From the NCBI GenBank assembly GCA_945957605.1, contig CAMFLR010000004.1, positions 496,001 through 560,000 on the forward strand: 64,000 nucleotides of DNA, in the 5' to 3' direction. Origin of the DNA: an uncultured Isosphaeraceae bacterium (lineage in GTDB: Bacteria; Planctomycetota; Planctomycetia; Isosphaerales; Isosphaeraceae). The translations under genes were made by a program, and so were the position numbers. The notes below the pieces were generated by a model. It was not told the DNA's origin, did no database searches, and saw nothing but the letters and a program-made list of their open reading frames with translations. The stretch's first letter is position 1, and each line of letters starts with the position of its first letter. Positions 36,571 to 44,396 of the stretch are shown piece after piece.

Positions 36571-37824
36571 ATGGAAACGAACAATCCCACCGACACAACC
36601 CCTGCCGCAATTCCTCCCGCGCGTTTGCTGTCACTCGACGCCTATCGTGGCTTTGTGATGCTCGCGATGGCGTCGGCGGGGCTGGGGATTCCACAGGTCG
36701 CCAAGCATTTTGAAAGCAGCGATCTCTGGCAGCGGCTGGCGCATCAGTTCGACCACGTCGAGTGGCGTGGCTGCGCCTTTTGGGATTTAATTCAACCATC
36801 GTTCATGTTTATCGTCGGCGTGGCGATGCCGTGGTCGTACGCGAGCCGCCGCGAGAAAGGAGCAAGCTGGTTCGAGCAGTTCGGACACGCACTCAAACGG
36901 TCGGCGATTCTCGTCGTTCTTGGCGTATTTCTCGCGTCGAACTGGTCGAATCAAACAAGCTGGATTTTTACGAACGTGCTTGCACAGATCGGCCTGGGGT
37001 ATCCGATTTTGTTTCTGGTGATGGGGCTTGGCGTCCGCGCGCAACTCGCCGTGGCGTTAGGGATTTTGCTCTTCGACTGGTCGCTTTTCGCCTTCTGGCC
37101 GCTACCGAGTTCGAGCGCAGATTTGGTTGCAATGCCAAGCTATTCGACACTCTTTCAACACTGGACGAAGGGTGCCAACTTCGCGGCCGACCTCGACGCG
37201 GCGGTGCTCGGACATCTTCCCTATCCCGATGGCTCCGGCTTCAAGATCAACACCGGCGGCTACACGACGCTGAATTTCCTGCCGTCGATCGCCACGATGA
37301 TTTTCGGTATCACCGCAGGACGATTGCTGCGCTCACCACGAACGGACGTCGAAAAGCTGCGAATTCTCGCGTGCGCGGGTTTGGTTGGAATCGCACTCGG
37401 AACGGCGATGGACTACTCGGTTTGTCCGGTGATCAAGCGGCTCTGGACACCAAGTTGGACGATCGTGAGCGCGGGCTGGGCAGCGGTTTTGCTGGCGGGT
37501 TTCTACGCTGTCATCGACGTGCTCAATTACAAAAAGCTCGCCTGGCCTCTCGTCGTTGTCGGAGCAAACTCCATAGTTATGTACATGATGGCACAATTGA
37601 TCAAACCGTGGGTCAAGCAGACGCTGCGCATTCACCTGACGACCGCGTTTTATGCACTCGACCATGTGGTGGGACTTGGCCCAAGTTTCACCCCGAGAGT
37701 TCAGGCCCAGGGGACGCTTTTCGCCGGTAATTACGGACCAATGTTTGAATCAATCGCCGTGCTCGGCGTGCTCTGGCTTGTGTGCGTCTGGCTCTACCGT
37801 CAGCGCATCTTCGTTCGTATTTGA
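36571..37824 (+). CDS. NagX/DUF5009-like acyltransferase membrane protein
   Basis: A 417-residue polytopic membrane protein with about ten helices. S-L-D-A-Y-R-G-F-V-M-L (residues 22-32) and the W-R-G-C-A-F-W-D-L-I-Q-P-S-F-M-F-I-V-G motif are typical of the heparan-alpha-glucosaminide N-acetyltransferase / DUF5009 group, which move acetyl groups across membranes to glucosamine or related sugars. The GAGGTG site 7 nt upstream sets the start. It runs into the convergent flippase-like gene, with a 75-nt tail-to-tail overlap of the coding regions. The acceptor is unknown; planctomycete peptidoglycan or exopolysaccharide are possible. Confidence 0.88.
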   Translation: METNNPTDTTPAAIPPARLLSLDAYRGFVMLAMASAGLGIPQVAKHFESSDLWQRLAHQFDHVEWRGCAFWDLIQPSFMFIVGVAMPWSYASRREKGASWFEQFGHALKRSAILVVLGVFLASNWSNQTSWIFTNVLAQIGLGYPILFLVMGLGVRAQLAVALGILLFDWSLFAFWPLPSSSADLVAMPSYSTLFQHWTKGANFAADLDAAVLGHLPYPDGSGFKINTGGYTTLNFLPSIATMIFGITAGRLLRSPRTDVEKLRILACAGLVGIALGTAMDYSVCPVIKRLWTPSWTIVSAGWAAVLLAGFYAVIDVLNYKKLAWPLVVVGANSIVMYMMAQLIKPWVKQTLRIHLTTAFYALDHVVGLGPSFTPRVQAQGTLFAGNYGPMFESIAVLGVLWLVCVWLYRQRIFVRI

Positions 37825-38847
37825 CGCCAGTTCAGCCGCGGCGTTTGGGCTTGTAAGCTCGCGTACCCAGCGCAGGTTCGTGAGATAAATGATCAGCCCA
37901 AGCAGTCCGCTTGCGTACATCACCGTGCGAAAAGCCATCATGGCGATGGTGCCGTTCGCGACGGCGTCGGTCGCGGCGTCACCCGTGAGACCGAGCGCGA
38001 ACAGCCGTCCACTGACGATTTCCGTCAGGCCGAGCGCACCGAATGGGAGCGGCACAGCGGTGGAAAACAAGACGAGCGGCACGATGAGGAAATGTTCGCC
38101 AAAGCTGGGAATCTGGTCGAAAACGGCGCGGCTCGCTACATAGAACGCGACGACATAAATGCTGTGAATACAGGCCGACGCAATGAGGCAGGCAACTACT
38201 AGCTTGGCATTCGAACGATAAGCCCCAGCCGCCGATTCGAGTTCTTTGAGAATCTTCACCAGCTTCGGCCGGCCGCCCGTGAGACGATCGAGCAGGGGGT
38301 AGAGTCGCGGCTGAAACAGGACAAAGAGCCCGGTCAGGCCGCAGGCGAGCAGCGCCCAGACGATGCCGATCAGGATCTTCACCTGGTCGTTTGCGCGTCC
38401 AAACGCGAACGCCGCCGCGACGCCTGCGAGGACGAACAATCCAGCGAGACCGAGCAAGCGGTCGATCACCATCGAAGCGACCGCCTTCGCTTTGCGCGTG
38501 GGATGGGCTCGCGCAAGAAAGACAGCCTTGATGACGTCGCCGCCAACGGCACCTGGAATCACAAGATTGAAGATATTTCCAATAAAACCAAGTTTGATCG
38601 CATCGAGCAAACGAAACGGAAGGTCGAGCGCACGCACGAGTGTGAACCAGCGCACGAAGGTGCACACGAGGGCGACGACGTAGATTACAAACGCCAGGCC
38701 GAAGAGGCCAAAATCAACGCGGTGCGCGAACACCTGCGCGAGCTTCTCGCGATTCGACCAGACCGCAAGCCCGAGCAATGCAAAACCAACAACCACGAGC
38801 GCGGCATTGACGAGAGTCGAACGCAACGACTTGGATTTCGCCGCCAT
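37750..38847 (-). CDS. Lysylphosphatidylglycerol synthase TM-domain family protein
   Basis: A 365-residue protein with about eight membrane helices, of the lysylphosphatidylglycerol synthase/flippase transmembrane family (PF03706 type). Motifs are F-I-G-N-I-F-N-L-V-I-P-G-A-V-G-G-D-V-I-K (residues 88-107) and P-L-P-F-G-A-L-G-L-T-E in the last third. It lacks the C-terminal aminoacyltransferase domain of MprF, so it resembles the UPF0104 flippase-only proteins. The start overlaps the hisB stop by one base (TGATG), so it is co-translated with hisB. The last 75 nt overlap the end of the convergent acyltransferase-like gene. The lipid cargo is unknown. Confidence 0.88.
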   Translation of the reverse strand: MAAKSKSLRSTLVNAALVVVGFALLGLAVWSNREKLAQVFAHRVDFGLFGLAFVIYVVALVCTFVRWFTLVRALDLPFRLLDAIKLGFIGNIFNLVIPGAVGGDVIKAVFLARAHPTRKAKAVASMVIDRLLGLAGLFVLAGVAAAFAFGRANDQVKILIGIVWALLACGLTGLFVLFQPRLYPLLDRLTGGRPKLVKILKELESAAGAYRSNAKLVVACLIASACIHSIYVVAFYVASRAVFDQIPSFGEHFLIVPLVLFSTAVPLPFGALGLTEIVSGRLFALGLTGDAATDAVANGTIAMMAFRTVMYASGLLGLIIYLTNLRWVRELTSPNAAAELASNTNEDALTVEPDAHKPEHAEHGD

Positions 38848-39443
38848 CAGAGCGCGCCCTTGGTCGAGGGGACGCCGGTACCGCGTGCGTCAATCTCAAC
38901 GGCCATGCGCAGCGTGCGGGCCAATCCTTTGAAGATCGCCTCGCTGATGTGGTGCGTGTTCCGCCCGTAATGGAGCAACACGTGCAGATTCATGCGCCCA
39001 TGCGTGCTTACCGCTTGCCAGAAATCGGCAACCAGTTCGCTATCGAACGTGCCGATCTTTTGCGAGGGCATGGGAGCATTCCAGACCCAGTAGGCGCGTC
39101 CGCTCAGGTCGACGGCTGTCGTCACCAGGGTTTCGTCCATCGGCAGAATGCAGTGACCGTAACGGCGGATCGACGCCTTGTTGCCGAGCGCCTTGTCGAT
39201 CGCCATGCCGAGGCAAATGCCGATATCTTCCGTCGTGTGGTGATCGTCGATATGAAGATCACCGTTGCAGGTCACTTCGAGATCGAACAGGCCGTGACGA
39301 GTGAACAGCTCGAGCATGTGATCGAGAAAACCGACGCCCGTTTTGATCTGCGCGCGCCCCGTGCCATCGAGATTGATCTTCAGCGCGATTTGCGTCTCTT
39401 TCGTCGCGCGCGAGATTTCGGCGATTCGGTCGGACACGTTCAT
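38847..39443 (-). CDS. hisB: Imidazoleglycerol-phosphate dehydratase
   Basis: HisB removes water from imidazoleglycerol phosphate in histidine synthesis (cytosolic, Mn-dependent). The 198-residue length fits the monofunctional enzyme. Landmarks are F-L-D-H-M-L (residues 39-44), the metal-binding [12 protein letters not shown] (63-74), R-Y-G-H and the second metal site [16 protein letters not shown]. It is separated from hisC by a structured 363-nt gap, and ends within the start of the flippase-like gene. It lacks the phosphatase domain found in enterobacterial HisB. Confidence 0.97.
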   Translation of the reverse strand: MNVSDRIAEISRATKETQIALKINLDGTGRAQIKTGVGFLDHMLELFTRHGLFDLEVTCNGDLHIDDHHTTEDIGICLGMAIDKALGNKASIRRYGHCILPMDETLVTTAVDLSGRAYWVWNAPMPSQKIGTFDSELVADFWQAVSTHGRMNLHVLLHYGRNTHHISEAIFKGLARTLRMAVEIDARGTGVPSTKGAL

Positions 39444-39501
39444 GCTCGTTGTGGAAAGGAGTTACGCACGTGGTACTAGACGATTGAATGAACCTGGATA
39501 G

Positions 39502-39605
39502 CCGGGACAACTTGCTGGTCCCGGTCGCGAAGCGACAAGAGGATATCGCCATCTTTTCCGCGTCGCCCTCTTGTGGCTGCGCCACCTGGACAACAAGTTG
39601 TCCAG
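39502..39605. repeat. Hairpin doublet with complementary arms
   Basis: Two hairpins about 60 nt apart: CCGGGAC (39502-39508) with GTCCCGG (39518-39524), and CTGGACAAC (39586-39594) with GTTGTCCAG (39597-39605). Across the element GGACAACTTG (39505-39514) is exactly complementary to CAAGTTGTCC (39594-39603), and ACAAGAGG (39535-39542) to CCTCTTGT (39567-39574). This gives competing short-range and long-range folds, either a structured RNA or a REP-like doublet. Confidence 0.65.
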
Positions 39606-39727
39606 ACCACCCAATCCAATCTGCTCCACTATCCCAGTTGCATAACTCGTCATGGAGTTTCGGGGCGGAAAACGTCTACCCGTAATGAGTACCGACTATA
39701 GCAAGCTGGCCTAAACTCGTCGCCCCG

Positions 39728-39754
39728 ATTTTTTGCCACTACGCGGCAAAAAAT
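39728..39754. repeat. 10-bp inverted repeat downstream of hisC
   Basis: ATTTTTTGCC (39728-39737) and GGCAAAAAAT (39745-39754) are exact complements around a 7-nt loop. It lies 53 nt after the hisC stop. The T-rich arm comes first on both strands, so it is not a standard intrinsic terminator, although it could still pause or end the transcript. Confidence 0.55.
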
Positions 39755-39806
39755 AGAGAGTGGAACGGAGAAAGTCGAGAGTAGACCGAGCAGCTTGCAC
39801 GCGGTA

Positions 39807-40871
39807 TTAGCCGACGATCTCTCGAAGCGCGACGAGCAACGCATCAACTTCGGCGTCTGTGCCAACGGTGATTCGCAGACCATCCGCACGGCCCGGATAC
39901 TTCATCAGCCGGACGAGAATCTTGCGTGCCTTGAGGGCATCATAAACCTCGCGCGCCGGCGCACCGCCTTCGCACCAGACGAAATTCGCCGAGCTATTGG
40001 GAACGTTGTATCCCATCGAGCGAACTGCTGCGGTCAATCGTTTTCGAGTGGCGATGATCTTTCCGCGCGTTTCGCGGAGATATGCCCGATCTTTGATCGC
40101 CGCCGCGCCGCCAAGCAAGCTCAGGCTATCGCAGTTGTACGAATCCTTGACCTTTTCCAAGCCGGCAACAATTTCGGGCCGCGCGATGAGATATCCCAAT
40201 CGCAGGCCGGCGAGTCCGTAGCCTTTGCTCAGGGTGCGCGTGACGATCACGTTGGGATGATCGGCAACGAGGCCAATGCAATGTGTCTCGGCGAAGTCGC
40301 CATAAGCCTCGTCGACGACGAGCGGGCAGGGGAGCGCGGCGGCAAGCTTGGCGACTTCAGCCGGCGGCAAGCATGTTCCCGACGGGCTGTTGGGGTTCGC
40401 GAGGTACGCGAGTCGAACACCAGGGCGAGCAAACGCGAGCGGATCGAGCGTCCAGTCATTGTCGAACGGCACTTCTTCGAGCCGGCCGTTTTGTAGCTCG
40501 CCGAGCGTGCGATAAAGGATGTAGCTCGGTGTGGGATAGACGATGAGATCGTTCGCGCCAATGAACGCGCGGGTCATGATCGTCAGCAAATCGTCGGAAC
40601 CATTTCCCACGAGAATCTGTTCGCGCGTTACGCCGTGGAGCGTGGCGGCGGCGTCGCGAAACGCGGTGCCGACTGGGTCGGGGTAGCGTCGCAGCCGGCC
40701 GTCGAGCGCGGGGATGATTGCCTTGCCAACTTCGGGCGAGGGAGGGTAGGGGTTTTCGTTCGTGTTGAGCTTGATGTACTCACCGTCGCGCGGCTGCTCG
40801 CCGGGGACGTAGCCAGACATGGCGTCGATGTGCGGAAGGAAGGGGCTGCGGCGATCGGAAGGCGCGGTCAT
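39807..40871 (-). CDS. hisC: Histidinol-phosphate aminotransferase
   Basis: HisC converts imidazole acetol phosphate and glutamate to histidinol phosphate with PLP. The 354-residue protein has the class I/II aminotransferase fold: L-N-T-N-E-N-P-Y-P-P-S at residues 35-45, G-N-G-S-D-D near 90, N-P-N-S-P-S-G-T near 158 and the PLP lysine in R-T-L-S-K-G-Y-G-L-A-G-L-R-L-G-Y near 213. The start overlaps the stop of the preceding GNAT gene by 4 nt (ATGA), which suggests coupled translation. Aromatic aminotransferase activity is a possible alternative, but the his context supports HisC. Confidence 0.96.
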   Translation of the reverse strand: MTAPSDRRSPFLPHIDAMSGYVPGEQPRDGEYIKLNTNENPYPPSPEVGKAIIPALDGRLRRYPDPVGTAFRDAAATLHGVTREQILVGNGSDDLLTIMTRAFIGANDLIVYPTPSYILYRTLGELQNGRLEEVPFDNDWTLDPLAFARPGVRLAYLANPNSPSGTCLPPAEVAKLAAALPCPLVVDEAYGDFAETHCIGLVADHPNVIVTRTLSKGYGLAGLRLGYLIARPEIVAGLEKVKDSYNCDSLSLLGGAAAIKDRAYLRETRGKIIATRKRLTAAVRSMGYNVPNSSANFVWCEGGAPAREVYDALKARKILVRLMKYPGRADGLRITVGTDAEVDALLVALREIVG

Positions 40872-41392
40872 TTCTGCGAGGCCTCGCTGGCGTTAGCTGT
40901 CGTTGCAATTGACGCAAGCCGTTCGAGCGGCCCGTCGGTCAGGCGGTACGTCGTCCAGTCGTCCATCGGCCCGGCGCCGAGCGATCGGTAAAAGGCGATC
41001 GAAGGAGCGTTCCAGTCGAGCACCATCCACTCGACTCGTCCACATTTCCGCTCGATCGCGAGTGCGGCGATTTGTGCAAGCAAGCCTTTGCCGATGCCGG
41101 CCCCGCGGTGTGCCGGCTGGACGTAAATATCTTCGAGCCACAAACCGGGCTGGCCGCGAAACGTCGAGAACGTATGGAAGAACAGGGCAAATCCAACGAT
41201 CTTGCCGCTCACCTCGGCGACGATCGCTTCGGCAAACGGCCGCGGGCCGAACATATTGCGACGCAGGTCGTCGCCTGATGCCTTCGCGAGCGATTCGAGC
41301 TTCTCATAAACCGCAAGCTCGTAAATGAGCGCGGCGATGGCGTCACAATCGGCGGGCGTCGCAGGTCGAAGCGTGAATGGCGAGGTTGTCAT
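40868..41392 (-). CDS. GNAT-family N-acetyltransferase
   Basis: A 174-residue acetyltransferase. The acetyl-CoA site is V-Q-P-A-H-R-G-A-G-I-G-K-G-L-L (motif A, about residues 92-106), preceded by L-E-D-I-Y and followed by W-M-V-L-D-W-N-A-P-S-I-A-F-Y-R-S-L-G-A. The pattern, with F-F-H-T-F-S-T-F near residue 72, matches diamine (spermidine/spermine) N-acetyltransferase-like members. The substrate is not proven. It overlaps both neighbours by 4 nt (ATGA at each end), so it is built into the his operon even though it is not a known histidine enzyme. Confidence 0.9.
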   Translation of the reverse strand: MTTSPFTLRPATPADCDAIAALIYELAVYEKLESLAKASGDDLRRNMFGPRPFAEAIVAEVSGKIVGFALFFHTFSTFRGQPGLWLEDIYVQPAHRGAGIGKGLLAQIAALAIERKCGRVEWMVLDWNAPSIAFYRSLGAGPMDDWTTYRLTDGPLERLASIATTANASEASQK

Positions 41393-42231
41393 TGTCCCGG
41401 CGGCCCCGGCGGAATGTCCTGGTCGGTGATTTCGATCGACGTCATCTGACTGCGGAATTTCGCCGCGGCGGCAGGGGTGACACCCGTGTTCCGCACGGTC
41501 ACGTACCTGAGCGACTTCATTTTCTTGATGAATTCGAGCGACGCGTCGGTAATGTCCGTGCCATCAAGATCGAGCGATTCCAGAGCGTCGAGGTTCACGA
41601 GTTTCGCAACGCCAGCGTCGGTGATGTTGTTATCCGTCAAAACCAGCGTCCGCAGCTTTTTCAGCCCCTTGATGTGTTCGGCCGACGCGTCGCAGAACGG
41701 CTCGAGTCTCTTCCCTTCGTAGTCGCGCGTCCGGAACAGTTGAAGATGCTCTAACTCGGAGAGGCTTGCGAGCACGTCGAGATCCTTATCCTCCAATCCA
41801 TACACTCCACCGAGGTCGAGCGATTTGAGGTGAAGGAGTGATTTGAGCGGAACCAGAACGTTCGGTACTCGCGTGGCGAGGAACGAGGGATAGCGGGCGG
41901 AATTGGCGCGAACTTGTGACTCACCGCCGTGCCAGATCGTAACAGGAGTCAGGTCCCAATCGACCGCGAGGTTATTCGATCGCAGTGTGGCCATCGCGAC
42001 GAGTTGTTCGTTGAAAAACGTCCAGAAAGTCGCGACGGCACCAACACCGATGGCAAGAACTAACACAACTCCCCGCACCAACCACTTCCGAAACCGCTCG
42101 CGGCGCGCCACCCACGCGTGAACTTCCTCCGACGTGATCTGCACGGGAGTCGCAAGCTGCGGCCGAGAGACGGTCGGACCGGGAAGCGGCGGCGATGGGT
42201 TCGGCGTCATAACGAACTCGACTTTCTTCAC
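41389..42231 (-). CDS. Leucine-rich-repeat membrane protein
   Basis: A 280-residue protein with a soluble N-terminal 48 residues, one membrane helix at about 49-68 (WLVRGVVLVLAIGVGAVATFW) and a C-terminal repeat domain of about five LRR units (L-K-S-L-D-L-G-G, L-E-H-L-Q-L-F, L-R-T-L-V-L-T-D-N-N-I-T-D-A-G-V, L-E-S-L-D-L-D-G-T-D-I-T-D-A-S-L, L-R-Y-V-T-V-R-N-T-G-V) of the planctomycete type. The repeats should sit outside the cytoplasm. The start is GTG at 42231, overlapping the hisD stop by 4 nt; an ATG at 42210 is an alternative. It is the second gene in the his operon; its role is unknown. Confidence 0.85.
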   Translation of the reverse strand: MKKVEFVMTPNPSPPLPGPTVSRPQLATPVQITSEEVHAWVARRERFRKWLVRGVVLVLAIGVGAVATFWTFFNEQLVAMATLRSNNLAVDWDLTPVTIWHGGESQVRANSARYPSFLATRVPNVLVPLKSLLHLKSLDLGGVYGLEDKDLDVLASLSELEHLQLFRTRDYEGKRLEPFCDASAEHIKGLKKLRTLVLTDNNITDAGVAKLVNLDALESLDLDGTDITDASLEFIKKMKSLRYVTVRNTGVTPAAAAKFRSQMTSIEITDQDIPPGPPGQ

Positions 42232-43610
42232 TCGGTGACGGGCGGTTCCGGATCCTCGAGACGAATGTCGACACTGTAACGATGAGCGGTCAGCCCTTCC
42301 TTGTCAGCGAGCACGCGTACGTCGTTCGCAAACGCAGCGAGGCCGTCGCGATCGACGTAGATCAGGCTTGAACGCTTCAAAAAGTCGTTGGCGCACAAAC
42401 CAGAAGCCCAGCGTGCCGTGCCGCCGGTCGGCAAGACGTGCGATGGTCCCGCTGCATAATCACCGAGCGCGACGGGCGTGTCGTGCCCAAGAAAAATCGC
42501 CCCGGCGTTCGTCAGCTGCTCGGCAAGTCGGAATGGATCCGACGTCGAAACATGGAGGTGTTCGGGAGCGATGAGATTCGTCAGGCTAACTGCTTCGTCT
42601 TCATCGCGAACCTTGATGAGAGCGCCAAAGCGTTCGAGGCTATCGCGGGCGAGGTCGCCGCGGCTGAGACGGCCAAGTTGTTCTGAAAGCGCGTCGGCCA
42701 CGCGATCGCACAGGTCGTCTTCCCAGGTGATCATGATGCTCGCACCCGGCGAGTGCTCGGCCTGGCTGATCAAGTCGGCCGCAATGTAGCGCGGGTCGGC
42801 CGTCCAGTCGGCGATGAGCACAACTTCGCTGGGGCCGGCGATGCTATCGATATCGACCTCGCCGTAAACGTGCCGCTTCGCCAGCGCGACGAAAAGGTTG
42901 CCAGGACCGACGATCTTATCGACCTGCTCGATTCCCTCGACACCATAAGCTAGCGCTGCGACGGCCTGTGCTCCACCAATCCGGTAGACCTCGGTCACAC
43001 CCAGCGCGTGGCAGGCCGCGAGCAGATCGACGTTATAACCGCCGAATTTCGTGGGTGGGACGACCACAGCAATTTGCTGAACTCCAGCGGCCTGTGCTGG
43101 CACGACGGTCATCAAGAGCGACGACGGATACGCGGCTGCACCGCCAGGAATGCAAACCCCAGCGCGACGCAGCGGACGGTAGCGAAGCTGCAACTCGCAA
43201 TGCGCTCCGCGCTTCATACGGGCATCGCGATTGAGAATGCCCGATTGAAACGCCATCACGTTGTCGCGCACGCGACGAATCGTCTTCAAATAGGCCGAAT
43301 CCGCCTGTGCATATGCTGCCTTCAATTCCTCGGGCGAGACGCGAATCTGGTCGCGATCAAGCCGTACGCCGTCGAGCTTTTCGGTGTAGTCGAGTACGGC
43401 GTCGAGTCCGCGCGATTGCACCTCTGAGCAAATACGTTCGACCACTTGCTGCGGCGTGAGCGGCTCGCCGAAGGTCGCGATGGTTCGTGCTCGTCCCTGC
43501 GGGCTGACGACGTTTCCATTCGGGCTGAGTTGTCGTCTCAAAGCAAGGATGGCCGAACGGGCATCCTCGCCAGCCGTGTTGATTCTTCCGATCTGAAGCG
43601 TCGTCGACAT
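42228..43610 (-). CDS. hisD: Histidinol dehydrogenase
   Basis: HisD performs the last two steps of histidine synthesis: histidinol to histidinal to histidine, with two NAD and a zinc ion. The 460-residue protein has I-P-G-G-A-A-A-Y-P-S-S-L-L-M-T at about 142-156, R-I-G-G-A-Q-A-V-A-A-L-A-Y-G near 200, G-P-S-E-V near 248 and the catalytic I-A-P-E-H-L near 340. The start is set to 43610 by AGGA 5 nt upstream. It heads a set of genes joined by 4-nt overlaps, so its promoter lies in the 229-nt gap upstream. Confidence 0.96.
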   Translation of the reverse strand: MSTTLQIGRINTAGEDARSAILALRRQLSPNGNVVSPQGRARTIATFGEPLTPQQVVERICSEVQSRGLDAVLDYTEKLDGVRLDRDQIRVSPEELKAAYAQADSAYLKTIRRVRDNVMAFQSGILNRDARMKRGAHCELQLRYRPLRRAGVCIPGGAAAYPSSLLMTVVPAQAAGVQQIAVVVPPTKFGGYNVDLLAACHALGVTEVYRIGGAQAVAALAYGVEGIEQVDKIVGPGNLFVALAKRHVYGEVDIDSIAGPSEVVLIADWTADPRYIAADLISQAEHSPGASIMITWEDDLCDRVADALSEQLGRLSRGDLARDSLERFGALIKVRDEDEAVSLTNLIAPEHLHVSTSDPFRLAEQLTNAGAIFLGHDTPVALGDYAAGPSHVLPTGGTARWASGLCANDFLKRSSLIYVDRDGLAAFANDVRVLADKEGLTAHRYSVDIRLEDPEPPVTE

Positions 43611-43684
43611 TTCTTCCTGGCCTCTACCCCTCGAACAGACGAAAACCATTCTAGTCGGTCAGGCAAGGAACCGCGCCACCTTTT

Positions 43685-43706
43685 ACCTCTGATTTTTGTC
43701 AGAGGT
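43685..43706. terminator. 8-bp hairpin upstream of hisD
   Basis: ACCTCTGA (43685-43692) and TCAGAGGT (43699-43706) form a perfect stem with a 6-nt TTTTTG loop. It lies 75 nt before the hisD start, after the end of the 43840-44268 gene. On the minus strand it is followed by AAAAGG rather than T, so it is a weak terminator candidate; an operator is also possible. Confidence 0.45.
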
Positions 43707-43839
43707 TTGAAATTAGCCGGGCGTTGCGGCAAACGCAAAGAGCAAAATGGCTTGCGCGAAGCGTTTTATACAGCCAAGTTATGCCAGGATAAACATTCGA
43801 GAACTGAGTTGGGACTTAGCGGGATTGGACTTTGATTCG

Positions 43840-44268
43840 TCAGGCGACGATCAAGAAGCGAAAGTCGGTACCGTCGGCCACGGCTTTTTCCAAAGCCACC
43901 TGGCAGTACTTTAGTTCGTCGAGCACTTGTTTTCGCCATGCTGGCGATTCGACCACCAGGTCATTCGGCTGGCATTCGAGATGCGTACGCAACGCTTGAA
44001 CCGAAGCTAACGCGGGGTTTGGATTAAGCCAATTGCCCGCCGCCTGGATGTCGGACATTTCGATCTCGGCGTGTTCGTCCAGATCCTCATCGAAATCGGC
44101 GTATTCGGCTTCAAGCTGGCTGTAATCGTGAAAGTCGCTCAGCTTCGCCACATTGAGTTTTGCACAGAGGTCATCCAGCGGATCTTGCAATCGAACCATC
44201 AACGAATTGTCGTCTCGCTGATCATCCTGCGACATACCGCGAACGTCGACCCACAGCGTATGCCCCAT
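43840..44268 (-). CDS. Hypothetical acidic protein
   Basis: A protein of 142 residues from the ATG at 44268. Its opening M-G-H-T-L-W-V-D-V-R-G is characteristic of a small planctomycete family of unknown role. The middle is strongly acidic (EYADFDEDLDEHAEIE), and the C-terminal 45 residues are helical, with W-R-K-Q-V-L-D-E-L-K-Y-C. There is no signal peptide or membrane segment. An in-frame codon at 44301 would add 11 residues but lacks support. It lies between amt and hisD, 230 nt before hisD, on the same strand. Confidence 0.72.
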   Translation of the reverse strand: MGHTLWVDVRGMSQDDQRDDNSLMVRLQDPLDDLCAKLNVAKLSDFHDYSQLEAEYADFDEDLDEHAEIEMSDIQAAGNWLNPNPALASVQALRTHLECQPNDLVVESPAWRKQVLDELKYCQVALEKAVADGTDFRFLIVA

Positions 44269-44346
44269 TGTCGCGATCCCGGAGAGTAGGGGAACGAGCA
44301 AAGTACATCGCGGGCATCATATTCGTCGACCCACCACGTTTCTTGA

Positions 44347-44384
44347 GAAAAAGTCGGGACGGCCGCAACGTGTGCGACCGCCCC
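44347..44384 (-). terminator. amt: Intrinsic terminator of amt
   Basis: Read on the minus strand, an 11-bp stem with two G-U pairs (GGGGCGGTCGC with GCGGCCGTCCC, arms at 44384-44374 and 44366-44356), a 7-nt loop ACACGTT and then GACTTTTTCTC. It starts 13 nt after the amt stop. Stem plus T-run is the classic Rho-independent layout. Confidence 0.8.
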
Positions 44385-44396
44385 TCTGGATTTTCA

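Larger units (their letters stand above)
39444..39806 (-). other. Structured non-coding gap between hisC and hisB
   Basis: A 363-nt stretch without a convincing gene that is dense in complementary segments. It contains the hairpin doublet at 39502-39605 and a T-first inverted repeat at 39728-39754. It may carry an internal promoter or a leader for hisB; no His-rich leader peptide was found. Confidence 0.5.

Noticed and set aside
39444-39806. Histidine attenuator leader peptide
   Set aside because: The gap is structured, but no short frame with a run of His codons precedes hisB.
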